Below are positions 23,578-32,532 of a stretch of DNA of 39,338 bases, in pieces. The DNA is from Ilumatobacter sp. (GTDB lineage Bacteria > Actinomycetota > Acidimicrobiia > Acidimicrobiales > Ilumatobacteraceae). The notes below the pieces were generated by a model. That model was given only the letters and a program-made list of their open reading frames with translations, had not been told where the DNA came from and made no database searches. The first letter of the stretch is position 1; each line of letters begins with the position of its first letter. The stretch covers positions 1 through 39,338 of the forward strand of contig REDU01000044.1 of NCBI GenBank assembly GCA_007693335.1, in the 5' to 3' direction. The position numbers and the translations under genes were made by a program.

Positions 23578-24630
23578 TCAGGTCGGTTCGACGAGGATCT
23601 TGGCGTGCCGATCGGGGTCGGCGAGATCGGCGAACGCCTGGGGCACGCCGTCGATGTCGACGGTGCCGGTCAGCAGCGGCTCGAGGTCGACCCGGCCCTC
23701 GGCGATGGCGTCGAGCGAGGACGCGAACTCCTCGGGGGTGTAGCCGAGCGCGAACTGCACGTTGAGCTCGCGGCTGATCCCGACCATCGGGTCCACGTGA
23801 TCGGTCTGCATGCACACACCCACCACGAGGATGCGGGCGTCGCGCGGCGACATGCGCATGGCGGCGTCGATCATCCCCGGCACGCCCACCGCCTCGAACA
23901 CCACGAGCGGACGCTGACCGTCGAGGTCACGCCACGCCGCCACGGCCGGCCGCTCGCGTGGGTCGACCACCACATCGCAGCCGAGGAGCTCGCCGAGCTC
24001 GCGCCGGCGCGACGAGAAGTCGGCGCCCACGATGGGGCCGATGCCCCGCATCCGGAGCTCGGCCACGCAGGCGAGCCCGACGGGACCGAGCCCGAGCACG
24101 ATGGCCGCGTCGCCCGGGGCGATCCTGCTCTTCGCCACCGCGTGCACGCCCACGGCCAGCGGCTCGGTGAGGGCGGCCAGCCGGTGCGAGAGTCCGTTCG
24201 GCACCGGCAGCGTGAGCGCCTCGTTCAGCACCATCAGTTCCGAGTACCCGCCCGGGTACAGGTTCGAGTAGCCCACGGTGTGCAGTCCTCGGTCGTCGAA
24301 GGTGACCGGCAGGCTCACCACCAGGTCGCCGTCCGAACGGATCGTGCACCCCGGACCCACCTCCACGACCTCGCAGCAGAACTCGTGCCCCATCACCGTG
24401 TCGAGGTGCGGCTCGAACACGACCGGTTTCATCGCCGTGGGGTCGTCGCCGAACTCGCCCTCGAGCTCGGCCGTCCGCCGGCGCAGCTCCTCGCCGTGGC
24501 GCAGCATGTGGAGATCGCTGCCACAGATCCCGCACGCCAGCACCCGGGTCAGCACCTGACCGGCACCCGGCGTCGGGTCGGGTACCTCGTCGATCCGGAG
24601 CTCCCAATCGGTCATCACCGCGGCGCGCAT
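23578..24630 (-). CDS. Zinc-dependent alcohol dehydrogenase, MDR family
   Basis: 350 residues. Catalytic zinc residues C36 in GICGSD, H82-E83 in GHEF and E156 in TEPLAVG; Rossmann GLGPVGL near 180-186. The usual structural-zinc lobe with four closely spaced Cys is absent: residues 45-75 instead hold an Arg/Glu-rich insertion (HGEELRRRTAELEGEFGDD). NAD(P)-dependent oxidation of an alcohol or polyol is expected; the substrate is not assigned. TACAGT lies 6 nt before the ATG, suggesting a leaderless gene. The stop is 32 bp downstream of the peptidase start in the same direction, so the two may have separate promoters. Confidence 0.9.
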   Translation of the reverse strand: MRAAVMTDWELRIDEVPDPTPGAGQVLTRVLACGICGSDLHMLRHGEELRRRTAELEGEFGDDPTAMKPVVFEPHLDTVMGHEFCCEVVEVGPGCTIRSDGDLVVSLPVTFDDRGLHTVGYSNLYPGGYSELMVLNEALTLPVPNGLSHRLAALTEPLAVGVHAVAKSRIAPGDAAIVLGLGPVGLACVAELRMRGIGPIVGADFSSRRRELGELLGCDVVVDPRERPAVAAWRDLDGQRPLVVFEAVGVPGMIDAAMRMSPRDARILVVGVCMQTDHVDPMVGISRELNVQFALGYTPEEFASSLDAIAEGRVDLEPLLTGTVDIDGVPQAFADLADPDRHAKILVEPT

Positions 24631-24636
24631 GCGTCG

Positions 24637-24642
24637 ACTGTA
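24637..24642 (-). promoter_or_regulatory. -10 element TACAGT of the alcohol dehydrogenase gene
   Basis: TACAGT is 6 nt before the ATG at 24630, giving a leaderless arrangement. No convincing -35 is seen. Confidence 0.55.
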
Positions 24643-24670
24643 CGAGCGACGCTCGCGGCCCGACGATGCG

Positions 24671-24686
24671 GCGGGTCAGCGGGTCG
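24671..24686. repeat. 8-bp tandem duplication over the nucleoside hydrolase stop codon
   Basis: GCGGGTCA then GCGGGTCG, two units adjacent on the plus strand, 7 of 8 positions identical. The stop of the minus-strand nucleoside hydrolase (TCA, 24676-24678) lies in the first unit. Confidence 0.5.
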
Positions 24687-25635
24687 ACGCGGCGATCGCG
24701 TCGACCACCAGCGCCCAGGCGGCATCGGCGTCGACCGAGGTCACCACCTCGCACGTGGGTGCCGGACGATCGCGCTGGCGGCGTTCGTCGATCACCGTCA
24801 TGCCTCGGGTCAAGGTGCCGTGGGTCTCGACCGCCACGTGCCGCGGCACGGTGGTGAACAGCTCGGGGTGGGTGAGCACGAGCACCGCCAAGGGGTCGTG
24901 CACCGGCGCGCCGTCGAGCCCGTCATGACGTGCCACGTAGTTGTCGGCGAAGAAGTGGAACAGACCGGTCAACACCTCGGCCAGCCGGCCATCGAGAGCC
25001 GCCACCTCGTCGATGCGCGCGGGTGTCGCCTGGAACCGGTGCGTGACGTCGAGCCCCGTCATCACCAGGCGGGCGCCGCTGTCGAACACGATGGCAGCGG
25101 CGTCGGGGTCGGCCCAGATGTTGAACTCGGCCACCGGGGTCCGGTTCCCGAAGCGTCCGCCACCCATCAGCGAGATGCCGGCGATGCGGTCGACCAGATC
25201 GGGCGCGGCCCTCAGCGCGAGGGCGATGTTGGTGAGCGGACCGGTGGGGACGAGCCAGACGTCGTCGTGGGCGCCGCAGGTGTCGATGATGAAGCCGACC
25301 GCATCGGTGCCGTCGAGCGGTCGGGTCGGTACCGGCAGATCGGCGCCGTCCAGACCGCTCTCGCCGTGCACGTAGCTGGCGTCGGCCGCCTCCACGACCA
25401 GCGGTCGATCGGCGCCCGAGTGCACCTCGGCGTCGAGGTCGAGCAGGTCCCGCAGCACGCGTGCGTTGTACGTGGTGCGTTCGAGCGGCACGTTGCCGGC
25501 CACGGTGGTGATGCCGAGCAGCTCCGTGAAGCGGGCGGCCGCCACGATCGCGACGGCGTCGTCGTGGCCGGGGTCGCAGTCGAGCACGATGCGCGGCGTC
25601 GACCGGCCGGTGCGGTCGGGCGTCGCTGACGACAT
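24676..25635 (-). CDS. Inosine-uridine-preferring nucleoside hydrolase family protein
   Basis: 319 residues, usual length. The N-terminal signature D19-C-D-P-G-H-D-D26 binds calcium and substrate; TYNARVLRDLL, LVPTGPLTNIALAL and AEFNIWADPDAA follow as expected, and APVHDPLAVL near the C-terminus supplies the last metal Asp and the His region. It hydrolyses the N-glycosidic bond of ribonucleosides to base and ribose in purine/pyrimidine salvage. It is divergent from the lipoprotein gene across about 40 bp. The stop lies in a short tandem repeat. Confidence 0.92.
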   Translation of the reverse strand: MSSATPDRTGRSTPRIVLDCDPGHDDAVAIVAAARFTELLGITTVAGNVPLERTTYNARVLRDLLDLDAEVHSGADRPLVVEAADASYVHGESGLDGADLPVPTRPLDGTDAVGFIIDTCGAHDDVWLVPTGPLTNIALALRAAPDLVDRIAGISLMGGGRFGNRTPVAEFNIWADPDAAAIVFDSGARLVMTGLDVTHRFQATPARIDEVAALDGRLAEVLTGLFHFFADNYVARHDGLDGAPVHDPLAVLVLTHPELFTTVPRHVAVETHGTLTRGMTVIDERRQRDRPAPTCEVVTSVDADAAWALVVDAIAASTR

Positions 25636-25674
25636 GCCGCCCAGCTTGGCACGACCCGTGCGAGCATGGACCCC

Positions 25675-26460
25675 ATGGCGACCCGGCTGGTGATCATGAC
25701 GATCGTTGCCGCCGCGCTCGCAACGGGCTGCTCGTCGGACGATCCGGGCGACGCCGGAACCACCCCGGCACCGATCAGCACGACCACCACCAGCCCCGAC
25801 CCCACCGGCCCGGCGCCGTCACCGACCTCGGACGAGCCCGCCGACGAATCGACCACCGTCATCGACACCACCACGACCACGTCCGTCGTGGCCGCGGTGC
25901 CGGAGGTGGGCGTGCCCGGTCTCGACAGCGATCTGGTGGTGTGCCGCGCCTGGAGCCGGTTCGCCGGATCGTTCCAGGTGGTGGCCGTCGCGGCCTCGTT
26001 CGGCGACGACCCGATCGAAGTGGCCCGCCTCGAGGTGGCGGCCGCCCCGGTGGTGGCCGACGCCGTCGAGGAGATGGTCGCCGAGTGGCCCACCGAGCTG
26101 GCCGACGAGGCCGACCTCGTGGCCGACGGACTCCTCGGTCCCTACGCCCGGCGCTCGGCCCGGGCCCTCGACGCGCTCGTGGCCGCCGGTGCCGACGACG
26201 ATGAGCTCGCGGAGCTGGCCGACGCCTGGCTCGCCGCGCTCGAGGTGCGGGATCCCACCGAGGTCCTCCCCACACTCGAGCTCGATCCCGAACTCGATGC
26301 ACTCGTGACCACGGCCGCGGTCGACTTCGAGTCGCAGGTGGTGCCCATCCCGCTCGACCCCAGCCTCGTGACCGATGTGGACGTGCCCCGGTCCGAGGAG
26401 TTCCTGTTCGAGACCTGCCCCGACCGCGGCACCCTCGCCGGCACCGAGGTCGAGGGCTGA
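25675..26460 (+). CDS. Putative lipoprotein with Thr/Pro-rich linker
   Basis: 261 residues from ATG 25675 (an ATG at 25666 would add three residues, MDP, giving a poorer signal). Signal peptide residues 1-18 end in the lipobox LATGC, with lipid-modified C19. A Thr/Ser/Pro/Asp-rich linker of about 50 residues (ISTTTTSPDPTGP, TTTTTSVV) is followed by a soluble, very acidic, Ala/Asp/Glu/Leu-rich helical domain with one Cys pair (LVVCRAW and FETCPDRG) that may form a disulfide. It should be anchored on the outer face of the cytoplasmic membrane. No family is recognised, and I give no function. Confidence 0.75.
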   Translation: MATRLVIMTIVAAALATGCSSDDPGDAGTTPAPISTTTTSPDPTGPAPSPTSDEPADESTTVIDTTTTTSVVAAVPEVGVPGLDSDLVVCRAWSRFAGSFQVVAVAASFGDDPIEVARLEVAAAPVVADAVEEMVAEWPTELADEADLVADGLLGPYARRSARALDALVAAGADDDELAELADAWLAALEVRDPTEVLPTLELDPELDALVTTAAVDFESQVVPIPLDPSLVTDVDVPRSEEFLFETCPDRGTLAGTEVEG

Positions 26461-26479
26461 GGGTCGAGGGTCGAGGGTC
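26452..26479. repeat. Four 7-bp tandem repeats over the lipoprotein stop codon
   Basis: Units GAGGGCT, GAGGGTC, GAGGGTC, GAGGGTC. The TGA stop (26458-26460) is formed at the first unit boundary. The repeat abuts the -10 of the next gene. Confidence 0.6.
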
Positions 26480-26482
26480 CGA

Positions 26483-26488
26483 TACGTT
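26483..26488 (+). promoter_or_regulatory. -10 element TACGTT of the EamA gene
   Basis: TACGTT is followed by 6 nt and GTG 26495, a TANNNT leaderless pattern. This supports the GTG start over a longer in-frame ORF that overlaps the lipoprotein. Confidence 0.6.
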
Positions 26489-26494
26489 TCCCGG

Positions 26495-27403
26495 GTGACC
26501 GATCCCCGCGACCTCTCACGCGGCCTGATCGGCGCCGGCATCGCCGTGTGCGCGTGGTCGACGGGGACCGTGCTCGCCAAGGGGATCGGGATGGACGGGT
26601 TGGCGATCGGCGCCTACCGGTTCGCGCTGTTCGCGGTGTGCATCCTCGTCTGGATGCGGGTGCGGGGTGCTCGCTTCCGGTGGCGGGTGATGCGCGACTC
26701 GATGTGGGGCGGCATCGCCCTCGGCGCCGACATCGCGCTGTTCTTCTCGGCGGTGAAGCTCACGAGCATCGTCAACGCCACGATCATCGGTTCGATGCAG
26801 CCGATCGTGGTCGGGGTGATCGCCGCCCGGTTCTTCGGTGAGCGGATCCGGGGCCGCGACGCGCTCTGGTCGCTGGTGGCGTTGGCCGGCACGGTCGTGG
26901 TGGTCACCGCGTCCGCAGGTGACGAGATCAGCGACATCCGCGGTGATCTGCTGGCGCTGGCGGCCATGTTGTCGTGGAGCGCGTATTTCATCGCGTCGAA
27001 GAACTCGAAGAAGACCATGACCCCGACCGAGTTCACCGCCGGCACGGCGATCTGGACGGCGCTGATCTGCGCACCGCTCGGGTTCGCGTTCGGCCAGGAC
27101 ATGTCGTGGCCGACGTGGCAGCACTGGCTGCTGCTGGCCGCGATGGCGATCGGCTCGGGTCTCGTCGGCCATGCGCTGATGAACTGGTCGCTGGTCCGCA
27201 TCCCGTTGTGGGTGGGATCGACGTTCACCCTGCTGATCCCGGTGTTCTCGGCGCTGCTCGCGTGGGCGTTCCTCGGCGAGGCGGTCAGCCCCCTGCAGGG
27301 CGTCGCCATGGCCATCGTGATCGCCGCGCTCGCGATCGTCGTCCGAGCGCAGTCGGTTCGCGCCAGCCCCATCCCCGATCCGGTGCCCGCCACGCCCGCG
27401 TGA
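26495..27403 (+). CDS. EamA/DMT-family membrane transporter
   Basis: 302 residues. About ten hydrophobic segments arranged as two EamA repeats: first AWSTGTVLAKGIGMDGLA with an inner repeat end near VVVVTASAGDE, second beginning GDLLALAAMLSWSAYFIAS and ending LLAWAFLGEAVSPLQGVAMA. The LGE element in the second repeat and FFGERIRGRD in the first are hallmark motifs. DMT proteins export or import metabolites such as amino acids or nucleotide-linked compounds; the cargo cannot be read. It converges with the thiolase-like gene, with a tandem repeat between them. Confidence 0.92.
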   Translation: MTDPRDLSRGLIGAGIAVCAWSTGTVLAKGIGMDGLAIGAYRFALFAVCILVWMRVRGARFRWRVMRDSMWGGIALGADIALFFSAVKLTSIVNATIIGSMQPIVVGVIAARFFGERIRGRDALWSLVALAGTVVVVTASAGDEISDIRGDLLALAAMLSWSAYFIASKNSKKTMTPTEFTAGTAIWTALICAPLGFAFGQDMSWPTWQHWLLLAAMAIGSGLVGHALMNWSLVRIPLWVGSTFTLLIPVFSALLAWAFLGEAVSPLQGVAMAIVIAALAIVVRAQSVRASPIPDPVPATPA

Positions 27404-27412
27404 CTCCTGGCC

Positions 27413-27463
27413 GGCCGGGGTCAGTCACCGGCCGGGTTCAGTCACCGGCCGGGTTCAGTCGAG
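27413..27463. repeat. 17-bp tandem repeat, three copies, over the thiolase stop codon
   Basis: Units GGCCGGGGTCAGTCACC, GGCCGGGTTCAGTCACC and GGCCGGGTTCAGTCGAG, at 27413, 27430 and 27447. The minus-strand stop (27455-27457) lies in the third unit, and every unit carries TCA, so stop codons recur in shifted frames. Confidence 0.75.
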
Positions 27464-28957
27464 GTGCAGGGTGCCCTCGGCGTCGAGCACGGCCTCGGTG
27501 CCGACCCATTCGCCGGTGAGCAGCGCCGTGCGCACGGAGTGGTCGTCGGAGATGCCCCACGCCCGCCGTCCATCGGCCAGCAGGCACGACGCGATGGCCC
27601 GCTCGGGGCCGCCACGGCCGTGCATCACCGTGTACGCCTCGATCGTGGCGGCCCCGGCTGCGTGGGTCGGATCCGCCAGCTCGCGGCGCGGCAGCACGTC
27701 CACGCGGTCCTGCGGTGACTCGTGGCGGAACCCCTCGGCCGGTGGCGTGGTGCCGTAGATGCCGAACGAGTGCTTGGTGGCGTAGCCGCCGTTGGCCCAC
27801 ACGAGTCCCAGTTCGCCGGGCCGTTCGCGCATGTCGCCCACCACGGTGGCGATGGCGTGCATCACGTAGTTGTTCCACGGTCCGCCGGCGAACGACAGAC
27901 CGCCGGTGCGGGTCAGTGGCCGGTCGGCATCGAACGGGTCGAGCCCGAGCGAGCGGGCGCCGAGCTGCACCGCCGACGGGAAGCACGAGTACAGGTCGAT
28001 CACCGAGATGTCGTCGATCGACGCACCCGCCAGCCGGAGTGCGGTCTCCCCGCCGAGCTCGACGGCCGGCGTCGCGGCGAACGTGTCGCGGTGCGAGACG
28101 TTGGGGTGCTCGTGGCAGTCACTGCCGCTGTGGGGGAACACCCAGCGGTCCTCGGGCACGCCGAGACGTCGAGCGGCATCCACCGAGCACATGATGATCG
28201 CGGCACCCATGTCGACGTCGTTGTTCGAGTTCATGACCTTCGTGTACGGCGAGCCGATCATCCGGTTGCGCGGGCCGGGTGTGCGGATCTCCTCGGCGGT
28301 CAACGGCTCGCGGATCCAGGCGTAGGGGTTGCGGGCGGCGGTGGCGCTGAAGCGGGCCCACATCTCACTGACCCGCACGAGGTGCTCGTCGGGATCGGCG
28401 CCCAGCGACGCCCGTACCGCCGTCTCGAACATCGGGTAGACCTGCACCGGCATGTAGATGCCGCGGTCGATCTCGGCCTGCAGGTTCATCTGCAGCTCGG
28501 TGCCGATCGACACCGGTTCCAGCCCCTCGGGCGCCTTCGGCCAGTCGAGCTCCACGCCCGCCTTCTTCGCCCGCATCCGGGTGCGCCACGCCTCGCCGCC
28601 CGTGAGGATCGCCACGTCGAGGTGGCCGTCGAGGATGTCCCGGCTCGTGGCGTTCAGCAGGGTCTGGGGTGAGTTGCCGCCCATCGTCGACACGGCCAGC
28701 TCTCGTGGCTGCTGACCGAGCTGCTCGGCCACGGCCCACGCCGGGTTCCCGTAGCGCCACGACAGCAGGCCCACCACCCGCAGCGAGTCGGCGGTGGGCA
28801 CGTCGGTGAGGCCGGCATCGGTGCTGGCCGAGCGGATGGCTGTCTCCATGAGGGCTGCTGGTTCGAGGGCGTCCTCGAGGCCGTCGGCCCCGAGATCGAG
28901 ACGGTGGAGGGACTGACCGACGCCGACGATCACGGGGGTACGGGGGTCGAGCGACAT
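27455..28957 (-). CDS. Thiolase-like acetyl-CoA acetyltransferase family protein
   Basis: 500 residues from ATG 28957. The N-terminus TPVIVGVGQSL and later VAILTGGEAWRTR and VIDLYSCFPSAVQL are thiolase-superfamily landmarks, and the closing motif NGGYATKHSFGIYG keeps the catalytic His. The usual nucleophilic Cys position reads TMGGNSPQT (about residue 93, Gly), so acyl transfer through a Cys is unlikely by the standard mechanism. Related actinobacterial proteins with this GGNSPQ form are often annotated acetyl-CoA acetyltransferase with an extra C-terminal domain; they may act in acyl-CoA or steroid side-chain degradation. The ATG is 7 nt after TAACGT (leaderless). Confidence 0.85.
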   Translation of the reverse strand: MSLDPRTPVIVGVGQSLHRLDLGADGLEDALEPAALMETAIRSASTDAGLTDVPTADSLRVVGLLSWRYGNPAWAVAEQLGQQPRELAVSTMGGNSPQTLLNATSRDILDGHLDVAILTGGEAWRTRMRAKKAGVELDWPKAPEGLEPVSIGTELQMNLQAEIDRGIYMPVQVYPMFETAVRASLGADPDEHLVRVSEMWARFSATAARNPYAWIREPLTAEEIRTPGPRNRMIGSPYTKVMNSNNDVDMGAAIIMCSVDAARRLGVPEDRWVFPHSGSDCHEHPNVSHRDTFAATPAVELGGETALRLAGASIDDISVIDLYSCFPSAVQLGARSLGLDPFDADRPLTRTGGLSFAGGPWNNYVMHAIATVVGDMRERPGELGLVWANGGYATKHSFGIYGTTPPAEGFRHESPQDRVDVLPRRELADPTHAAGAATIEAYTVMHGRGGPERAIASCLLADGRRAWGISDDHSVRTALLTGEWVGTEAVLDAEGTLHLD

Positions 28958-28964
28958 GGAGCGC

Positions 28965-28970
28965 ACGTTA
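28965..28970 (-). promoter_or_regulatory. -10 element TAACGT of the thiolase-like gene
   Basis: TAACGT is 7 nt upstream of the ATG at 28957, a leaderless arrangement. It favours this start over the much longer ORF that continues upstream. Confidence 0.6.
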
Positions 28971-29137
28971 CGAACCCCCGCACCGTCTGGGGGAATCGTC
29001 CGGACCGGACCGGGCCGGATCGTCGGACCGGGGCCGATCGCAACCGGCGCGCAGGCGGCGCGCAACCCGACTGCGACGGGCGAGAAGTACGAGTTGTCGG
29101 TGAGGGACGACACCGGCGACACGGGCTCGTGGTGCCG
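28971..29137. other. Intergenic stretch, no gene seen
   Basis: Part of the 245-bp gap between two divergent genes, the longest in the window. It is G/C-rich, with short repeats of GGACCGG and no ORF that looks real. I see no RNA gene or clear promoter beyond the listed palindrome. Confidence 0.5.
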
Positions 29138-29160
29138 GTGTCCCCCACCGTGGGGGACAC
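29138..29160. promoter_or_regulatory. 23-bp perfect palindrome before the DUF1326 gene
   Basis: GTGTCCCCCA (29138-29147), loop CCG, TGGGGGACAC (29151-29160): a perfect 10-bp inverted repeat 42 bp before the ATG at 29203. It is well placed as an operator, or as a hairpin in the leader; no T-tract follows. Confidence 0.6.
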
Positions 29161-29202
29161 AACGACCACCACGGCGACCGAACCGCCCGGAGGAGGCCAC
29201 CG

Positions 29203-29841
29203 ATGTCATCGACCGTCACCGATTCCCGCACCGTCTACTCGCTCGAGGGGACGTTGCTCGAGATCTGCTCGTGCGGGGTGCTGTGCCCGTGCTTCGTCGG
29301 TGAGGACCCCGACGGCGGTGAGTGCGCCGGGGTGATCGCGTACCGCCTCGACCGGGGCGAGATCGAGGGGGTCGACGTGGCGGGCCTGTCGATCGCCGTG
29401 GTGGCCGAGATCCCGGGCAACGCCCTGCAGGGCGGATGGCGCGTCGTGATGGTGGTGGACGACCGCGCCACCGAGGAACAGGAGCAGGCCATGCTGCGTG
29501 CCTTCGGCGGTGAACTCGGCGGCTTCCTCGGCGACCTGGCCGGCCTCGTCGACGAGGTCGTGGCGGTCGAGCGCGCCACGATCTCCCACGGTGTGGACCA
29601 GGCCGCCGGCTCGTTCCGTGTCGACGGGATGATCCACGCCGAGATGGAACCCATCGTGGGCGCCAACGGGGTGGCCACGACGCTGCAGGAGACGGCCTTC
29701 ACCACGGTTCCCGGTGCACCGGCGTACGCCGCGAAGACGTCGCGGTTCGAGGTCGACCTGCCGCAGCACGGCATGACGTGGACGATCGAGGGGAAGAACG
29801 CCGTCCAGACCCCGTGGCGGGCCGAGCACACGACCGGCTGA
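29203..29841 (+). CDS. DUF1326 family protein
   Basis: 212 residues, soluble. The N-terminal Cys-rich motif CSCGVLCPCFVG has Cys at 22, 24, 28 and 30, with another at 41 (GGECAG), so metal binding is likely, as proposed for DUF1326. The rest alternates beta strands (GVIAYRLDRGEIEG, VVMVVDDRA) and ends GKNAVQTPWRAEHT. DUF1326 genes are frequently paired with DUF2182 membrane proteins, as here, with the partner starting 11 nt after its stop. The biological role is not known; a copper or other metal-related function is an inference. Confidence 0.9.
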   Translation: MSSTVTDSRTVYSLEGTLLEICSCGVLCPCFVGEDPDGGECAGVIAYRLDRGEIEGVDVAGLSIAVVAEIPGNALQGGWRVVMVVDDRATEEQEQAMLRAFGGELGGFLGDLAGLVDEVVAVERATISHGVDQAAGSFRVDGMIHAEMEPIVGANGVATTLQETAFTTVPGAPAYAAKTSRFEVDLPQHGMTWTIEGKNAVQTPWRAEHTTG

Positions 29842-29852
29842 CGGGCTCGACG

Positions 29853-30713
29853 ATGACCGTGCCCACCACCGCAGATTCCCGATCCGGCGCGCCGACCGAC
29901 ACGGGCCCCACGACCGGCTCCGGTCCCGGCCGACCCGTCCGGCGCCGACCGGCCTGGATGCCGTCACCGATCCTCGGCGCGGTGATCGTGGGGGCGTGGG
30001 TGCTCGCGATCGTCGCCGAGCTGACGGGGCGTGCGCACCTGGTACATCATCACGATCTCGTGGAGGGGACGCTCCCGGTCGCCGCCACGCTGGCACTGTT
30101 CCTCGTGGCCTGGCAGGCGCACGTCGCAGCCATGATGCTGCCGTCGTCGCTGCCGCTGATCGCACTGTTCCGCCGGGCGTCGCAGGGCCAGCCGCACCCG
30201 GTGGCCGCCCGCGCCGCGTTCATCGGCGGCTACGCGGTGGTGTGGACGGGGTTCGGCATCGTGATGTTGGGCGGCGATTCGCTGCTCCACGCCGGGGTCG
30301 ACCGGTGGCCCGCCCTCGACCAGCCATCGGTGATCGGCGGCGGAGCGCTCCTGATCGCCGGGGCCTTCCAGTTCTCCTCGCTGAAGGACCAGTGCCTGCG
30401 CCAGTGCCGCCACCCCGCGGTGTTCCTCACGGCGCACTACCGGCGCGGGGTGGGAGCGGCGTGGAACCTCGGTGTCCGCCACGGCGTGTTCTGCCTCGGG
30501 TGCTGCTGGGCGTTGATGGTGGTGATGTTCATGGTCGGCATCGCCAACCTCGCCTGGATGGCGCCCCTGGCACTGGTGATGCTCTACGAGAAGACCGGTG
30601 CCGGAGGTCGCCGTGCCGCCGCACCGATCGGTGTGGTGCTGATCGCGCTCGGGAGTCTCGTGCTGCTCGATCCCGCCTGGCTGCCGGGGGCGCTCGGCGG
30701 CCACACCCACTGA
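29853..30713 (+). CDS. DUF2182 metal-binding integral membrane protein
   Basis: 286 residues. A ~35-residue disordered Thr/Pro/Arg N-terminus is followed by about six hydrophobic segments. [15 protein letters not shown] (residues 87-101), [12 protein letters not shown] (C181, C185, H187) and [13 protein letters not shown] (C214, C217, C218) are the characteristic family motifs with likely metal ligands facing the membrane. It is co-transcribed with DUF1326 upstream (11-nt gap). The pair probably handles a metal or thiol cofactor at the membrane. Function remains uncharacterised. Confidence 0.9.
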   Translation: MTVPTTADSRSGAPTDTGPTTGSGPGRPVRRRPAWMPSPILGAVIVGAWVLAIVAELTGRAHLVHHHDLVEGTLPVAATLALFLVAWQAHVAAMMLPSSLPLIALFRRASQGQPHPVAARAAFIGGYAVVWTGFGIVMLGGDSLLHAGVDRWPALDQPSVIGGGALLIAGAFQFSSLKDQCLRQCRHPAVFLTAHYRRGVGAAWNLGVRHGVFCLGCCWALMVVMFMVGIANLAWMAPLALVMLYEKTGAGGRRAAAPIGVVLIALGSLVLLDPAWLPGALGGHTH

Positions 30714-30796
30714 ACCGGACCCCCGGACCATCGGCTCCCGACCGTCGTCACGCGGACAGTTCGTACAGCGTGCGGGGTGGGTGGGGGAGGGGGTCG

Positions 30797-30802
30797 TACA
30801 CT
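30797..30802 (+). promoter_or_regulatory. -10 element TACACT of rpiB
   Basis: TACACT ends 8 nt before the ATG at 30811, so the 5' leader is absent or 1-2 nt. It supports the ATG at 30811 over one 30 bp further upstream. Confidence 0.55.
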
Positions 30803-30810
30803 CGTCGGCG

Positions 30811-31256
30811 ATGGCACGCATCGCGATCGGCTCCGACCATGCCGGGTACGAACTGAAGACGTTCCTCGCCACGCTGCTGAGCGACGAGGGGCACGACATG
30901 AACGACCTCGGCACCGACTCGAACGAGAGCGTCGACTACCCCATGTTCTGCGCCGCCGTCGGTCGAGAGGTACGCGACGGCGTGGCCGACCTCGGCATCG
31001 TGATCGGCGGCAGCGGCCAGGGCGAGCAGCTGGCCGCGAACAAGGTCCGCGGGGTACGCGCCGCGCTCTGCAACGACCTCTACACGGCCCGCATGGCCCG
31101 CGCCCACAACGACGCCAACGTGCTGTCGATGGGCGCCCGAATCGTGGGCACCGGCCTGGCCGAGGAGATCGTGCGGCTCTTCCTGGCCACCGAATTCGAA
31201 GGCGGGCGCCACGCGCGCCGCGTCGACCAGATCACCGAGCTCGAGGAGCAGTTCTG

Positions 31257-31257
<1 letters not shown>
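30811..31257 (+). CDS. rpiB: Ribose-5-phosphate isomerase B
   Basis: 148 residues. [14 protein letters not shown] opens the RpiB/LacAB fold, and [13 protein letters not shown] carries S68 and E72, matching the actinobacterial form in which Glu, not Cys, acts as base. [20 protein letters not shown] is the conserved His/Asn region. It interconverts ribose 5-phosphate and ribulose 5-phosphate in the pentose phosphate pathway. It overlaps glyA (TGATG), so translation is coupled. The rpiB-glyA pairing upstream of atp is a recurring actinobacterial arrangement. Confidence 0.95.
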
Positions 31258-32504
<1,247 letters not shown>

Positions 32505-32532
32505 TCGACGGTCACGGTCCGTGCTCCCGTCG

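Noticed and set aside
28971-29137. Small ORFs in the 245-bp intergenic gap
   Set aside because: Short ORFs there lack a ribosome-binding site and recognisable features, and their codon use is no better than the opposite strand.
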